Shown piece after piece: positions 36,347 to 47,992 of a stretch of DNA of 64,000 nt. Where the stretch lies: NCBI GenBank assembly GCA_016699855.1, contig CP064988.1, forward strand, positions 1,578,501 to 1,642,500. The letters run 5' to 3'. The DNA is from Rhodospirillales bacterium. Its GTDB lineage: Bacteria > Pseudomonadota > Alphaproteobacteria > Reyranellales > Reyranellaceae. Each line of letters starts with the position of its first letter. Position 1 is the first letter of the stretch. The notes beneath the pieces are model-generated. The model was not told where the DNA came from. It did not search any database and saw only the letters and a list, made by a program, of their open reading frames with translations. Position numbers and translations under genes: made by a program.

Positions 36347-37513
36347 TCACCACACCGTCTCCAGGATCGCCTTCACCGCGTCGGTGTCGGGGATCGGGCG
36401 CGGATTGGTGCGCACCCAGAGGTTCTGCATCGCCGCCTTGGCGACGGCGTCGAACTGCTCGCGCTTCAGTCCGACCTCGCGCAGCGTCGACGGCAGGCCG
36501 AGCGCCTTCACCAGATCCGCGACGCAGTCCGCCGCCGCGACGCCGGGCCGGTCGAAGGCGGCGACGATGCGCTTCTGGCGTTCGGCCGTGACGGCGTTGT
36601 TGTAGCGCAACACCGCCGGCAGCATGACGCAGGATGTGTATCCATGCGGCACGTCGGCCGCGCCGCCCAGCGCGTGGCCGATGCCGTGGCTGGCGCCGTA
36701 GTTGATGCGGTTGATGCCGCAGCCCGCCAGCCACACCGCGACCATGCTTTCCAGCCGGGCGTCGAGATCGGCGGGGTCGGCCTTGGTGCGCGGCAGCGAG
36801 CGCGCCAGCAGCCGCAATCCCTCGGCCTGCAGCGCGTCGGTGTAGGGATGCGAGTCCGGCGACTCCAGGCCCTCGGCGGCGTGGTCGACGGCGCGGATGC
36901 CGGTCGACAGCCACAGCCACATCGGCGTGTGCAGCGTGATCGACGGATCCAGGATCACCGACAGCGGGCCGATCTCCTTGGCCACGAACGCGTCCTTCAC
37001 CTTGCGCTTGGGATCCGTGCAACCGCCGAGATTGCTGTACTCGGCGCCCGACAGGGTCGTGCCGACCGCGATCTGGCGCAGCGGCGGGCTCTTGATCTCG
37101 GGGAACACGCGCTTGCCGTCCGGCCCGACGCGCACGTGCCACTTGTCGAGCGAGTCGACGTCGCGGATGTCCTCGGCCAGGCAGATCAGCATCACCTTCA
37201 CGGTGTCGATCGGAGATCCGCCGCCGACGGTGACGATCAGATCGGCGCGGGCGGCGCGCACCGCCTCCGCGCCGGCGACCACCGCCGGGCGCGGCGTGTG
37301 GGCGTAGGTGTCGTCGAACAGGCCGGCGAAGCGCGGTCCCAGCGCCCGCTGGATGTCGCCGACCACCGGGGTGCGCCGCGACAAGGTCTTGGAGGACACG
37401 ATGAACACGCGTCTGGCGCCGAGCCGGTTCGCCTCGTCGACCACCGCCGCGCCGGCCGGGCGGCCCCAGATGATGTTCTCCTGCGACAGGTAGGTGAACG
37501 AGCCGGGCTTCAT
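36347..37513 (-). CDS. Iron-containing alcohol dehydrogenase
   Basis: The 388-residue protein has the NAD-binding motif VGGGSPIDTVK, the SGAEYSNLGG segment and the metal-binding pattern with AVDHAAEGLES, HGIGHALGG and PHGYTSCVML, which supply the Asp/His ligands of group III Fe-ADH. The sequence is closer to maleylacetate-reductase-like and unspecified Fe-ADH members than to AdhE. The substrate cannot be decided. ATG 37513 was chosen; the upstream in-frame extension is not protein-like. Confidence 0.85.
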   Translation of the reverse strand: MKPGSFTYLSQENIIWGRPAGAAVVDEANRLGARRVFIVSSKTLSRRTPVVGDIQRALGPRFAGLFDDTYAHTPRPAVVAGAEAVRAARADLIVTVGGGSPIDTVKVMLICLAEDIRDVDSLDKWHVRVGPDGKRVFPEIKSPPLRQIAVGTTLSGAEYSNLGGCTDPKRKVKDAFVAKEIGPLSVILDPSITLHTPMWLWLSTGIRAVDHAAEGLESPDSHPYTDALQAEGLRLLARSLPRTKADPADLDARLESMVAVWLAGCGINRINYGASHGIGHALGGAADVPHGYTSCVMLPAVLRYNNAVTAERQKRIVAAFDRPGVAAADCVADLVKALGLPSTLREVGLKREQFDAVAKAAMQNLWVRTNPRPIPDTDAVKAILETVW

Positions 37514-37642
37514 GTCGGTCTCCGCGATCCGTGCTTCCGGCGCCGACCATAGCCGCCGGCCGCCGCCATCGCGAGCGGCACGAAAGGCGGACCGGGCCCG
37601 GAACGGCTTGACCTCGCGGGCGGCGCCCCGCACAACCGCGCC

Positions 37643-37879
37643 ATGGGTTTCATCGGCAAGTTCATGCTGGTCGCGGCCGTGATCGGCTTGGCGCTGTTCG
37701 GCTGGCGCTGGTGGCAGGCCGCCAACGGCCGCCTGGGCGCGCGGCGCGATGCACGGCGCGACGAGGTCCGGCCGCCATCGCGGCCACCGGCCGACGATCT
37801 GGTGTCCTGCGGCGTCTGCGGCGACTACGTCTCCGTCGACCAGGGCCGCTGCGCCAGGGGCAACTGCCCCCGCGGCTAG
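37643..37879 (+). CDS. Small membrane protein with CxxC pair, PP0621-like
   Basis: The 78-residue protein has one N-terminal membrane helix (about residues 6-22) and a cytoplasmic tail with SCGVCGDYVS and CARGNCP, a likely zinc or iron-binding Cys pair set. This layout, with helix, linker then cysteine motif, matches small PP0621-family proteins. No activity is known. It lies between divergent Fe-ADH and glyQ on the plus strand, with GC-rich spacers. Confidence 0.6.
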   Translation: MGFIGKFMLVAAVIGLALFGWRWWQAANGRLGARRDARRDEVRPPSRPPADDLVSCGVCGDYVSVDQGRCARGNCPRG

Positions 37880-37916
37880 GCGGACGGGCCGCGCGCGGGC
37901 GTCGCGGCGCCGCGCC

Positions 37917-37944
37917 TTGACCCGTCCGGGGCCCTCCATATGTT
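37917..37944 (+). promoter_or_regulatory. candidate sigma-70 promoter for glyQS
   Basis: TTGACC (37917-37922) and TATGTT (37939-37944) are 16 bp apart, placing the expected start of transcription near 37951 and the glyQ GTG about 48 bp downstream. No T-box or attenuation structure was recognised in the leader. Confidence 0.5.
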
Positions 37945-37998
37945 GCGGCGCGGCGAAAATCCGTCGCACGGTCCGGAAAACCTTGGAGAATCAAGCCC

Positions 37999-38898
37999 GT
38001 GTCGCTGCCGGCCGAGCTTCCGAAGCCGACCTGCTTCCAGGAACTGATCCTGACGCTCCAGAGCTACTGGGCGGCGCAGGGCTGCGTCGTGCTGCAGCCC
38101 TACGACATGGAGATGGGTGCCGGCACGTTCCACACGGCGACGACGCTGCGCACGCTCGGGCCCGATCCGTGGTGGGTCTGCTACGTGCAGCCGTCGCGGC
38201 GGCCGAAGGACGGCCGCTACGGCGAGAACCCCAACCGCCTGCAGCACTACTACCAGTTCCAGGTCGTGCTGAAGCCGTCGCCGAGCGACATCCTCGACCG
38301 CTACTTCGGCTCGCTGAAGGCCATCGGCATCGATCCCGACGTGCACGACCTGCGCCTCGTCGAGGACGACTGGGAGAGCCCGACGCTGGGCGCCTGGGGC
38401 CTCGGCTGGGAGGTGTGGTGCGACGGCATGGAGGTGACGCAGTTCACCTATTTCCAGCAGGTCGGCGGCATCGAGTGCGAGGTTGTGTCGGGCGAGATCA
38501 CGTACGGCCTCGAACGGCTGGCGATGTACCTGTTCGACAAGAAGAGCGTCTACGAGCTGCCGTTCAACCGCGCCGACTCGGCGGTGCCGCTGACCTACGG
38601 CGACGTGTTCCTGCGCAACGAGCGCGAGCAGTCGGCCTACAATTTCGAGCGCGCCGACACCGAGATGCTGTTCCGCCATTTCCAGGACGCGGAGAAGGAA
38701 TGCGCCGCCCTGCTGGGAGACGCGGACGTGAAGCTCGCGCTGCCGGCCTACGAGCAGTGCGTGCGCGCCAGCCACGTCTTCAACCTGCTCGACGCGCGCG
38801 GCGTCATCAGCGTGACCGAGCGCCAAGCGTATATCGGCCGCGTGCGCGCGCTGTCGAAGGCGTGCTGCGAGGCGTGGCTCGCCGGAGCCCGGCGATGA
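37999..38898 (+). CDS. glyQ: Glycyl-tRNA synthetase alpha subunit
   Basis: The 299-residue protein shows the class II synthetase motifs of GlyQ: CFQELILTLQSYWAAQGC at the N-terminus, GAGTFHTATTLR, and PYDMEMG. GlyQ supplies the aminoacylation site of the alpha2-beta2 enzyme. The start is GTG 37999 with no ATG in a suitable place upstream. glyS follows after 38 bp. Length fits the family. Confidence 0.96.
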   Translation: MSLPAELPKPTCFQELILTLQSYWAAQGCVVLQPYDMEMGAGTFHTATTLRTLGPDPWWVCYVQPSRRPKDGRYGENPNRLQHYYQFQVVLKPSPSDILDRYFGSLKAIGIDPDVHDLRLVEDDWESPTLGAWGLGWEVWCDGMEVTQFTYFQQVGGIECEVVSGEITYGLERLAMYLFDKKSVYELPFNRADSAVPLTYGDVFLRNEREQSAYNFERADTEMLFRHFQDAEKECAALLGDADVKLALPAYEQCVRASHVFNLLDARGVISVTERQAYIGRVRALSKACCEAWLAGARR

Positions 38899-38936
38899 CC
38901 GCCGCGCGCGACGCCGCGATGCGGGGGGCCTGAACC

Positions 38937-41054
38937 ATGGCCAAGCTCCTGGTCGAATTGCTGTCGGAGGAGATCCCGGCGCGCATGCAGGCGCGCGCGG
39001 CCGAGGATTTCCGGAAGCTGGTGGTCGACGGGCTGCGGGCCGCCGGACTGGTCTTCGCCGACGCCCGCGCCTTCGCCACGCCGCGCCGCCTCGCGCTGGC
39101 GGTCGACGGCATCCCCGCGTCGCGACCCGACACGACGGACGAGCGCCGCGGTCCGCGAGTCGGCGCGCCCGACGGCGCGATCCAGGGGTTCCTGAAGGGC
39201 GCCGGGCTGGCGTCGCTCGAGCAGGCCGAGAAGCGCGACACCGGCAAGGGCGAGTTCTGGTTCGCCGTCGTCCACAAGAAGGGCGGACCGACCGCCGACA
39301 TCCTGCCGGAGATCGTTCTGGCGGCGATCCGCGGCCTGTCGTGGCCGAAATCGATGCGCTGGGGCACCGGCACCTTCGCCTGGGTGCGGCCGCTGCATTC
39401 GATCATCGCGATGTTCGACGGCAAGGTGCTGCCCGGCGCGCTCGAGCTGGGCGGCGACATGGCGCCGATCGCGTTCGGCGACCGCACGCGCGGCCACCGC
39501 TTCCTGTCGCACGGCGCGATCAAGGTGGTCGATTTCTCGGACTACGCCCGCCAGCTCCGCAAGGCCCGCGTGATCCTCGACGCGCGCGAGCGCAAGGCGG
39601 TGATCCACGCCAAGGTCGCGACGCTCGCCGCCGACGCCGGTCTGCGTCTGCGCGAGGACGACGGGCTGCTCGACGAGGTCGCCGGCCTCGTGGAATGGCC
39701 GAGCCCGCACATGGGCACGATCGACCCCGCCTTCATGGACGTGCCGGCCGAGGTGCTGATCACCTCGATGCGCGCGCACCAGCGCTATTTCGCCTGCGTC
39801 AAGCCCGACGGCGCGCTCGCCAACCGCTTCGTCATCGTCGCCAACACGCTGACCCACGACGGCGGCACCGAGATCATCGCCGGCAACGAGCGCGTGCTGC
39901 GCGCCCGGCTGAGCGACGCGAAATTCTTCTGGGACCAGGACCGCAAGGTGAAGCTGGCGGACAGGCTGCCGGCGCTGGACGGCATCGTGTTCCACGCCAA
40001 GCTCGGCACCCAGGGCGAGCGCGTGAAGCGCATCGCGGCGCTGGCCAAAGCGATTGTGGCTCTGGAGCCCGAATTCTTTAGGGGGGTCGATCCGGCCGAT
40101 GTCGAGTTGGCCGCGACCCTATGCAAGGCCGACCTCACCAGCGGCATGGTCGGCGAGTTCCCCGAGCTGCAAGGCGTGATGGGCCGCTACTACGCGCGCG
40201 GCGAGGGGCTGCCGCTGCCAGTCTGCGACGCCATCGCCGAGCACTATCAGCCAGTCGGCCCGAGCGATTCCTGCCCGACCGCGCCAATCTCGGTCGTTGT
40301 GGCTCTCGCCGACAAGATCGACATTCTGGTTGGTTTCTGGGGCATCAAGGAAACGCCGACCGGGTCGCGCGATCCCTACGCGTTGCGCCGCGCGGCGCTC
40401 GGTGTCATCCGCCTGCTGACGGAGAACAATCTCCGGCTTGCCCTCGACGCGGTGTTCGACGCCGCCGAGTCGCGGCATCTCCAATCCGAACGCGGTCGAG
40501 AGGGCGTCGCCGACCGCGCCCACCTCCTCGACTTTTTCGCCGACCGCCTGAAGGTGCAGGTCCGCGAGCGGGGCGTGCGGCACGATCTGGTGGACGCGGT
40601 GTTCGCGCTGGGCGGCGAGGACGACCTCGTGCGCCTGCTGGCCAGGGTGACGGCGCTGCAGGAATTCGTCGGGACCGAGGACGGCAAAAACCTCCTCGTC
40701 GCCTACAACCGCGCCGCCAACATCGTGAAGGCCGAGGAGCGCAAGGAGAAGGATCTCGCCGCCCGCCTCGCGGGCGACGCCGATCCCGCGCTGCTCGAGG
40801 CGCCGGAGGAGAAGGCGGTGCACGCCGCCCTGACGGTCGCCCGCGCCGCCGTCGATCCGGCGCTGGCGCGCGAGGATTTCACGGCCGCGATGGCGGCGCT
40901 GGCCGCGCTGCGCGCCCCGCTCGACGCGTTTTTCGACAAGGTGACGGTGAACGTCGCGGAAAATCCGCCGCTGCGCCTCAATCGCCTCAAATTGCTGCGC
41001 GACATCCGCGCCGCCGTCGACGGCGTCGCGGATTTCTCGAGGATCGAGGGATAG
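38937..41054 (+). CDS. glyS: Glycyl-tRNA synthetase beta subunit
   Basis: The 705-residue protein begins AKLLVELLSEEIPARM and has the beta-subunit motifs FLSHG and RPLHSI, with the HD-like and C-terminal anticodon-binding parts intact. It pairs with GlyQ. Length is normal. Between about 40035 and 40400 the codon choice is noticeably less GC3-biased (ATT, GCT, TTT, AGG, CTA, GTT, GGT), although the protein stays in frame. ppdK follows after 40 bp. Confidence 0.96.
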   Translation: MAKLLVELLSEEIPARMQARAAEDFRKLVVDGLRAAGLVFADARAFATPRRLALAVDGIPASRPDTTDERRGPRVGAPDGAIQGFLKGAGLASLEQAEKRDTGKGEFWFAVVHKKGGPTADILPEIVLAAIRGLSWPKSMRWGTGTFAWVRPLHSIIAMFDGKVLPGALELGGDMAPIAFGDRTRGHRFLSHGAIKVVDFSDYARQLRKARVILDARERKAVIHAKVATLAADAGLRLREDDGLLDEVAGLVEWPSPHMGTIDPAFMDVPAEVLITSMRAHQRYFACVKPDGALANRFVIVANTLTHDGGTEIIAGNERVLRARLSDAKFFWDQDRKVKLADRLPALDGIVFHAKLGTQGERVKRIAALAKAIVALEPEFFRGVDPADVELAATLCKADLTSGMVGEFPELQGVMGRYYARGEGLPLPVCDAIAEHYQPVGPSDSCPTAPISVVVALADKIDILVGFWGIKETPTGSRDPYALRRAALGVIRLLTENNLRLALDAVFDAAESRHLQSERGREGVADRAHLLDFFADRLKVQVRERGVRHDLVDAVFALGGEDDLVRLLARVTALQEFVGTEDGKNLLVAYNRAANIVKAEERKEKDLAARLAGDADPALLEAPEEKAVHAALTVARAAVDPALAREDFTAAMAALAALRAPLDAFFDKVTVNVAENPPLRLNRLKLLRDIRAAVDGVADFSRIEG

Positions 41055-41094
41055 GCGCCGCGGCGCCGCACGGCTTGAGGATCACGGGATCGCC

Positions 41095-43770
<2,676 letters not shown>

Positions 43771-43879
43771 CACGGCCGATCCATCGAGGTCGCTCCGTCA
43801 CTCCGCGCGGCGCTCGGGATGGCGACGGTGGGCGGCCCTGAACCATGGCGTCGGCGTTCCGCGGTCCGGACCGGCGCGA

Positions 43880-45073
43880 TTGCCACCTCCGGAGGCGCGC
43901 CCTAGCCTTCGCGCCGGGGGGGCTCGCCTCGCCTGGCCCGACCTCCGCCGGCGACAACCACCCCCCCCCCCTCCACCGCCCGCCCGACCCGGGGGCCGGA
44001 GGCCGCGCCGGGGCGGGCGGCTGCCGCCGCACACGGGGGAGCTCCACGACGGTCTGCACTGGTTCGTCGAGGCGCAGGACAAGGGCATGTGGAACGGCGT
44101 CGGACCGGGCTTCCTCAAGTACCAGCAGGGCTCGTTCAAGCGCGTCGACGAGATGCGCGCCTCGGGCTTCGCGTGGGACCACCGGCGGGGCGCGGCGCCG
44201 CGGCCGACCACGCCGGAGCTGCGCATCGCCGACCTCGACCGCGACGGGCAGGACGCCGAGATCGTCTACGGCTGCCTGATGATCAACGAGATGATCGCCG
44301 ATCCCGGCCTCCGGACGTGGTGCGACGGCATCTACAACGACTGGGTCGCCGATTTCGCCAAGCGCGCCGATCCCAACCGCGTCTTCCCGCTGGCGATCAT
44401 CCCCAACCACGACCCGAAGGCCGCGGCCGCCGAGCTGCGGCGCTGCGCGAAGATGGGCCTGAAGGGCGGCGACCTCGCCTTCAAACGCATGACGCCGCCG
44501 CTGTGGCACCACGACTGGGACGCGCTGTGGCAGGCCTCGGCCGAGTGCCGGTTCCCGATCTCGTTCCATTCGACCGGCTTCAAGGCGCTGCGCGCGCCCG
44601 ACGACGCGGCGATGGAGAAGGAGTATTTCACCCAGTTCCGGCTCGTGCGCTCGGCGCTGTTCCAGCTCGACACGATGGAGGTTCTGGTCTCGGTGCTGGC
44701 GTCGGGCGCCTGCGAGCGCTTCCCCGACTTCAAGTTCGTGCTCGGCGAGTCGGGCGTGACGTGGCTGCCCTACGTGTTCGACCGGCTGGATACGGAGTAC
44801 GAGGACCGCGCGCGCAGCCTCGGCCTCAAGATGAAGCCGAGCGACTATTTCCGCCGCCAGGGGTTCGTGACCTACCAGCAGGACAAGTACCTCGAGCCGA
44901 TCCTGCCGTTGATCGGCGAGGACAACATCATCTGGGGCGCCGACTATCCGCACCCCGACTGCCTGTGGCCGGATTCGCGGACGATCCTCGCCGAGAACCT
45001 CGCGAACTTCACCCCGGCGGTGCGCCGCAAGCTCACGCGCGACAACGCCCTGCGCCTGTACGGGCTGAACTGA
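43880..45073 (+). CDS. Amidohydrolase family 2 protein with doubtful 5' end
   Basis: From about residue 55 the protein is a good Amidohydro_2 sequence: GLHWFVEAQDKG, LRIADLDRDGQDAEIVYG, NRVFPLAIIPNH, SFHSTGFKA, GESGVTWLPY, IIWGADYPHPDC. The N-terminal 55 residues encoded here are meaningless proline/arginine-rich sequence, and the expected metal-binding DxH strand is missing. In another frame upstream, SAGDNHPPP (around 43945-43968) recalls that missing motif, followed by an 11-C run at 43961-43971. A frameshift or bad consensus there is likely, so the true start is unknown. A paralogue lies at 46063-47232 on the other strand. Confidence 0.7.
   Translation: MPPPEARPSLRAGGARLAWPDLRRRQPPPPPPPPARPGGRRPRRGGRLPPHTGELHDGLHWFVEAQDKGMWNGVGPGFLKYQQGSFKRVDEMRASGFAWDHRRGAAPRPTTPELRIADLDRDGQDAEIVYGCLMINEMIADPGLRTWCDGIYNDWVADFAKRADPNRVFPLAIIPNHDPKAAAAELRRCAKMGLKGGDLAFKRMTPPLWHHDWDALWQASAECRFPISFHSTGFKALRAPDDAAMEKEYFTQFRLVRSALFQLDTMEVLVSVLASGACERFPDFKFVLGESGVTWLPYVFDRLDTEYEDRARSLGLKMKPSDYFRRQGFVTYQQDKYLEPILPLIGEDNIIWGADYPHPDCLWPDSRTILAENLANFTPAVRRKLTRDNALRLYGLN
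43961..43971. repeat. 11-nt poly-C tract at the broken 5' end of an amidohydrolase
   Basis: Eleven consecutive C bases follow the codons GAC AAC CA(C). The surrounding 120 bases are unusually rich in C and G runs. It could be a sequencing artefact or a slippage-prone phase-variable tract; the sequence cannot distinguish these. Confidence 0.8.
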
Positions 45074-45125
45074 CCGCGGCGACGCCGCGGTCGCGCCCGG
45101 CGCGGCCGCGCGCTACGCTTCCTCC

Positions 45126-46061
45126 GTGCGATCCGAAACGGACACCCTCGCGGCGCTGGGCGCCGGCGGCAAACCGGCGCTGGCGGCGGCGCTCGCGCGG
45201 CTCGAGCGCGATCCGGATTCCGACGCCAGCCGCCGCCTGCTGGACGAGGCCTACCGCCATCCCCGCGCGCACGTCGTCGGCGTCACCGGCCCGCCCGGCG
45301 TCGGCAAATCGACGCTGTTGTCGTCGCTGATCGCGGAATGGCGCGGCCGCGGCCGCGGCGTCGGGGTGATCGCGGTCGATCCGTCGTCGCGCCGCACCGG
45401 CGGCGCGCTGCTCGGCGACCGCGCCCGGCTGGCGACCGATCCCGGGGATGCCGGCGTGTTCGTCCGCTCGATGGCGGCGCGCGACCGGCTCGGCGGCCTC
45501 GCCGAACTGACCCTCGGCGCCATGGTCGTGATGCGCGCGCTGTTCGACGTGGTGCTGATCGAGACGGTGGGCGTCGGCCAGTCCGAGACCGACGTCGCCG
45601 GCGTCGCCGACACGGTGCTGTTCTGCGTCCAGCCCGGCTCGGGCGATTCGCTGCAGTTCATGAAGGCGGGCATCGTCGAGATCCCGCACGTCGTCGCCGT
45701 CACCAAGGCCGATCTCGGCGCCATGGCCGAGCGCGCGCGCAGCGACGTGTCGGGCGCGCTGACCCTGACCGACCCGACCGCGCCGGACTGGACTCCCCGG
45801 GTGCTGGCGGTGTCGGCGCGCAGCGGCGGCGGCATGGCCGAACTGGTGGCCGCGCTCGACGCCCATCTCGACTCGCTGCGCGACGGCGGCCGTCTCGACG
45901 CGGCGCGCCACGCGCAGGCGGAGATCTGGGTCGCGGCCGCGATCCGCGACCGCTTCGGCCGCGACGGTCTGGCGCGCGCCGGCCATCTCGGGCTGGCCGC
46001 CGGCGAATCGCCGTTCCAGCGCGTCGCCGCCATCGCCGCGCGGCTGGCGGACCGCGGTTGA
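45126..46061 (+). CDS. meaB: MeaB/ArgK-family GTPase (methylmalonyl-CoA mutase chaperone)
   Basis: The 311-residue protein has the P-loop GPPGVGKST (about residues 55-63), DPSSRRTGGALLGDRAR, ETVGVGQSETD and TKADLG, the full G1-G4 pattern of MeaB. The family loads or protects adenosylcobalamin in methylmalonyl-CoA mutase and relatives. No mutase gene is in this window, so its partner lies elsewhere. Start is GTG 45126. It is convergent with the second amidohydrolase, whose stop is 2 bp away. Confidence 0.88.
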   Translation: MRSETDTLAALGAGGKPALAAALARLERDPDSDASRRLLDEAYRHPRAHVVGVTGPPGVGKSTLLSSLIAEWRGRGRGVGVIAVDPSSRRTGGALLGDRARLATDPGDAGVFVRSMAARDRLGGLAELTLGAMVVMRALFDVVLIETVGVGQSETDVAGVADTVLFCVQPGSGDSLQFMKAGIVEIPHVVAVTKADLGAMAERARSDVSGALTLTDPTAPDWTPRVLAVSARSGGGMAELVAALDAHLDSLRDGGRLDAARHAQAEIWVAAAIRDRFGRDGLARAGHLGLAAGESPFQRVAAIAARLADRG

Positions 46062-46062
46062 C

Positions 46063-47232
46063 CTAGAACCCGAACGCGGCCCGCACGTTGCCGCCGAGCA
46101 GGGCGGCGCGCGCGGCGTCGGGCAGCGCGGCGGCCATCTCCTCGAGCGACGCGAGATAGTCGCCGGTGTGGTCGGGGTGCGGATAGTCGCTGGCCCAGAA
46201 GAACCGGTCGGCGCCGTAGATCCCCGACAGCGCGGGGATGGTGCGCTCGTCGGGATCGGCGGAGATCCAGACCTGGCGGCGGAAATAGTCGCTGGGCTTC
46301 AGCTTCAACGGCGCGCGGCCGCCGATGAACGTCGCGCCCGTCACGCCGTCGAGCCGATCGAGCCAGTAGCCGATCCAGCCGGCGCCCGATTCGAGGATCA
46401 CCAGCTTCAGCGCCGGAAAGCGGTCGAAGGTGGCGAAGTCGAAGAAGGTCGTGAAGGCGTGGCGCACGCCGTCGGCCGCGGTGGCGCTGGCCAGCAGCGA
46501 CAGGCGGTGGGCGTTCTCGAACCGGGTCGAGCGCAGCGAGAACGGCTCGAAGGCGGGATGGATGGCGATCGGAACGTCGAGCGCGCAGGCCTTGGCGAAC
46601 ACCGGATCGTGGTCGGGATGGCCGTGCGGCTTGCGGGTCCAGGTGAACGGCACGACGAAGCCGCCGTGGCAGCCGTCGTTGACGGCGCGCTCGAGCTCGG
46701 CGGCGGCGGCCAGCGGATCGCCCAGCGAGAGATGCGCGACCGGGATCAGCCTGCCGCCGGATTTGCGGCAGAAATCGGCGATCCAGCGATTGTAGGCGCG
46801 GCAATAGGCCTGCGACAGCTCGGCGTCGTCGAGCTCGGCTTCCCACAGGATTCCGAGCGTCGGATAGAGCACGGCCGCGTCCAGTCCCTCGGCGTCGAGC
46901 AGCGCCAGGCGCTGCGCCGGATCGCAGGCGCCGAACGGCATGTTGGCGGCGTAGGTGCGGTCCGGCCGCGGCGCGAACTCCGCCAGCTCCTTCTGCCCCA
47001 TCCGGCCGAGGGTCGCGGGATAGCCCTTGCGGGTCATCTTCGACGGCGCGCCGCCGATCTCGAGGTACTCCAGCCCGTCGGTGTCGCGGCGCAGGCGCAG
47101 CGCGCGGTCGCGGTAGCGCGCCTCGATGTAGTCCTCCCACAGCCCGGCGTCCTCCAGCACGTGGCCGTCGGCGTCGACGCCGCCGGGGTACTTCAGGCGA
47201 TGGACGGACGATAGGTCGAACACGGGCTGCAT
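46063..47232 (-). CDS. Amidohydrolase family 2 protein (metal-dependent decarboxylase/hydrolase type)
   Basis: The 389-residue protein has the N-terminal metal motif GVDADGHVLED, the middle VPIAIHPAFEP, LVILESGAGWIGYWL, and the terminal FFWASDYPHPD. These are the ligand blocks of Amidohydro_2 enzymes (aminocarboxymuconate decarboxylase relatives). It shares its overall pattern with the gene at 43880-45073. The substrate is unknown. ATG 47232 gives the first sensible start. Confidence 0.82.
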   Translation of the reverse strand: MQPVFDLSSVHRLKYPGGVDADGHVLEDAGLWEDYIEARYRDRALRLRRDTDGLEYLEIGGAPSKMTRKGYPATLGRMGQKELAEFAPRPDRTYAANMPFGACDPAQRLALLDAEGLDAAVLYPTLGILWEAELDDAELSQAYCRAYNRWIADFCRKSGGRLIPVAHLSLGDPLAAAAELERAVNDGCHGGFVVPFTWTRKPHGHPDHDPVFAKACALDVPIAIHPAFEPFSLRSTRFENAHRLSLLASATAADGVRHAFTTFFDFATFDRFPALKLVILESGAGWIGYWLDRLDGVTGATFIGGRAPLKLKPSDYFRRQVWISADPDERTIPALSGIYGADRFFWASDYPHPDHTGDYLASLEEMAAALPDAARAALLGGNVRAAFGF

Positions 47233-47418
47233 GCGGTCGCTCCGATACGCGCGGCGCGGGGCGCCACGCCGGCATGATCGCGCGCGCGGGCCATGCGCCG
47301 CAACCGAAGATAGGCGTACGTCCGCTTCGCGCCCGCGGCATGGCACGCCGGCGCGTCGGCGCGCTACAAGCGGCGGGGCCGGCGCCGCGCCGGCGCGATC
47401 CACCACGGAGCCGTCACG

Positions 47419-47850
47419 ATGTCGCGCGATCCCCGCCTCGCCCGCCGCGCCTCCTACCGGTTCTGGACGCGCGACACGATCCGGTTCAGCGACACCGACA
47501 TGGCCGGCCACGTCAACAACGTGGCGATGTGCGCCTATCTGGAGACCGGCCGGCTGCTGTTCGTGCGCGAGATCAGGCTGCGCGACCGGCCGCCGCCGCA
47601 GCGCGGCATCGCCGCCGGCCTGAACGTCAGCTTCCTGCGCGAATCGCACTGGCCGGGCGAGGTCGAGATCGGCTGTGGCGTCGTGCGCATCGGCAACGCC
47701 TCACTCAACATCGGCGGCGGCGTTTTCATCGGCGACGCCTGCATCGCGGCGGCCGAGATGACGATCGTGAACTTGAGCGGGTCGGCCCCGGCGCCGTTCG
47801 ACGCCGAGACACGCGCGAAGCTGGAACGTTGGCTGCTGCCGGTGGTGTGA
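47419..47850 (+). CDS. Acyl-CoA thioesterase (4HBT family)
   Basis: The 143-residue hot-dog protein has RFSDTDMAGHVNNVAMCAYLETGR, the conserved D-x(2)-GHVNN block of 4-hydroxybenzoyl-CoA thioesterases, with the catalytic Asp. It hydrolyses an acyl-CoA thioester; substrate unknown. The ATG at 47419 follows a plausible spacer. An inverted repeat at 47904-47979 lies after its stop. Confidence 0.84.
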   Translation: MSRDPRLARRASYRFWTRDTIRFSDTDMAGHVNNVAMCAYLETGRLLFVREIRLRDRPPPQRGIAAGLNVSFLRESHWPGEVEIGCGVVRIGNASLNIGGGVFIGDACIAAAEMTIVNLSGSAPAPFDAETRAKLERWLLPVV

Positions 47851-47903
47851 CGGCGCGCCGTCGCGCCGTCGCGCCCAGCTATGAGCGACCGGCCAAAGCG
47901 TTT

Positions 47904-47979
47904 CCGCTGTCATCCCGAGCGTAGCGAGGGATCCAGGGAGCGGCGCCTAGATCCCTCGCTACGCTCGGGATGACAGCGG
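47904..47979. repeat. 30-bp perfect inverted repeat, 16-nt centre
   Basis: The arm CCGCTGTCATCCCGAGCGTA... (47904-47933) is mirrored at 47950-47979. It lies between the ends of two convergent genes, so it could end transcription from both sides. The core GTCATCCCGAGCGTAGCGAGG is a kind of dispersed palindrome I have seen described in many GC-rich genomes. Confidence 0.85.
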
Positions 47980-47992
47980 GGTATGGGGTCCG

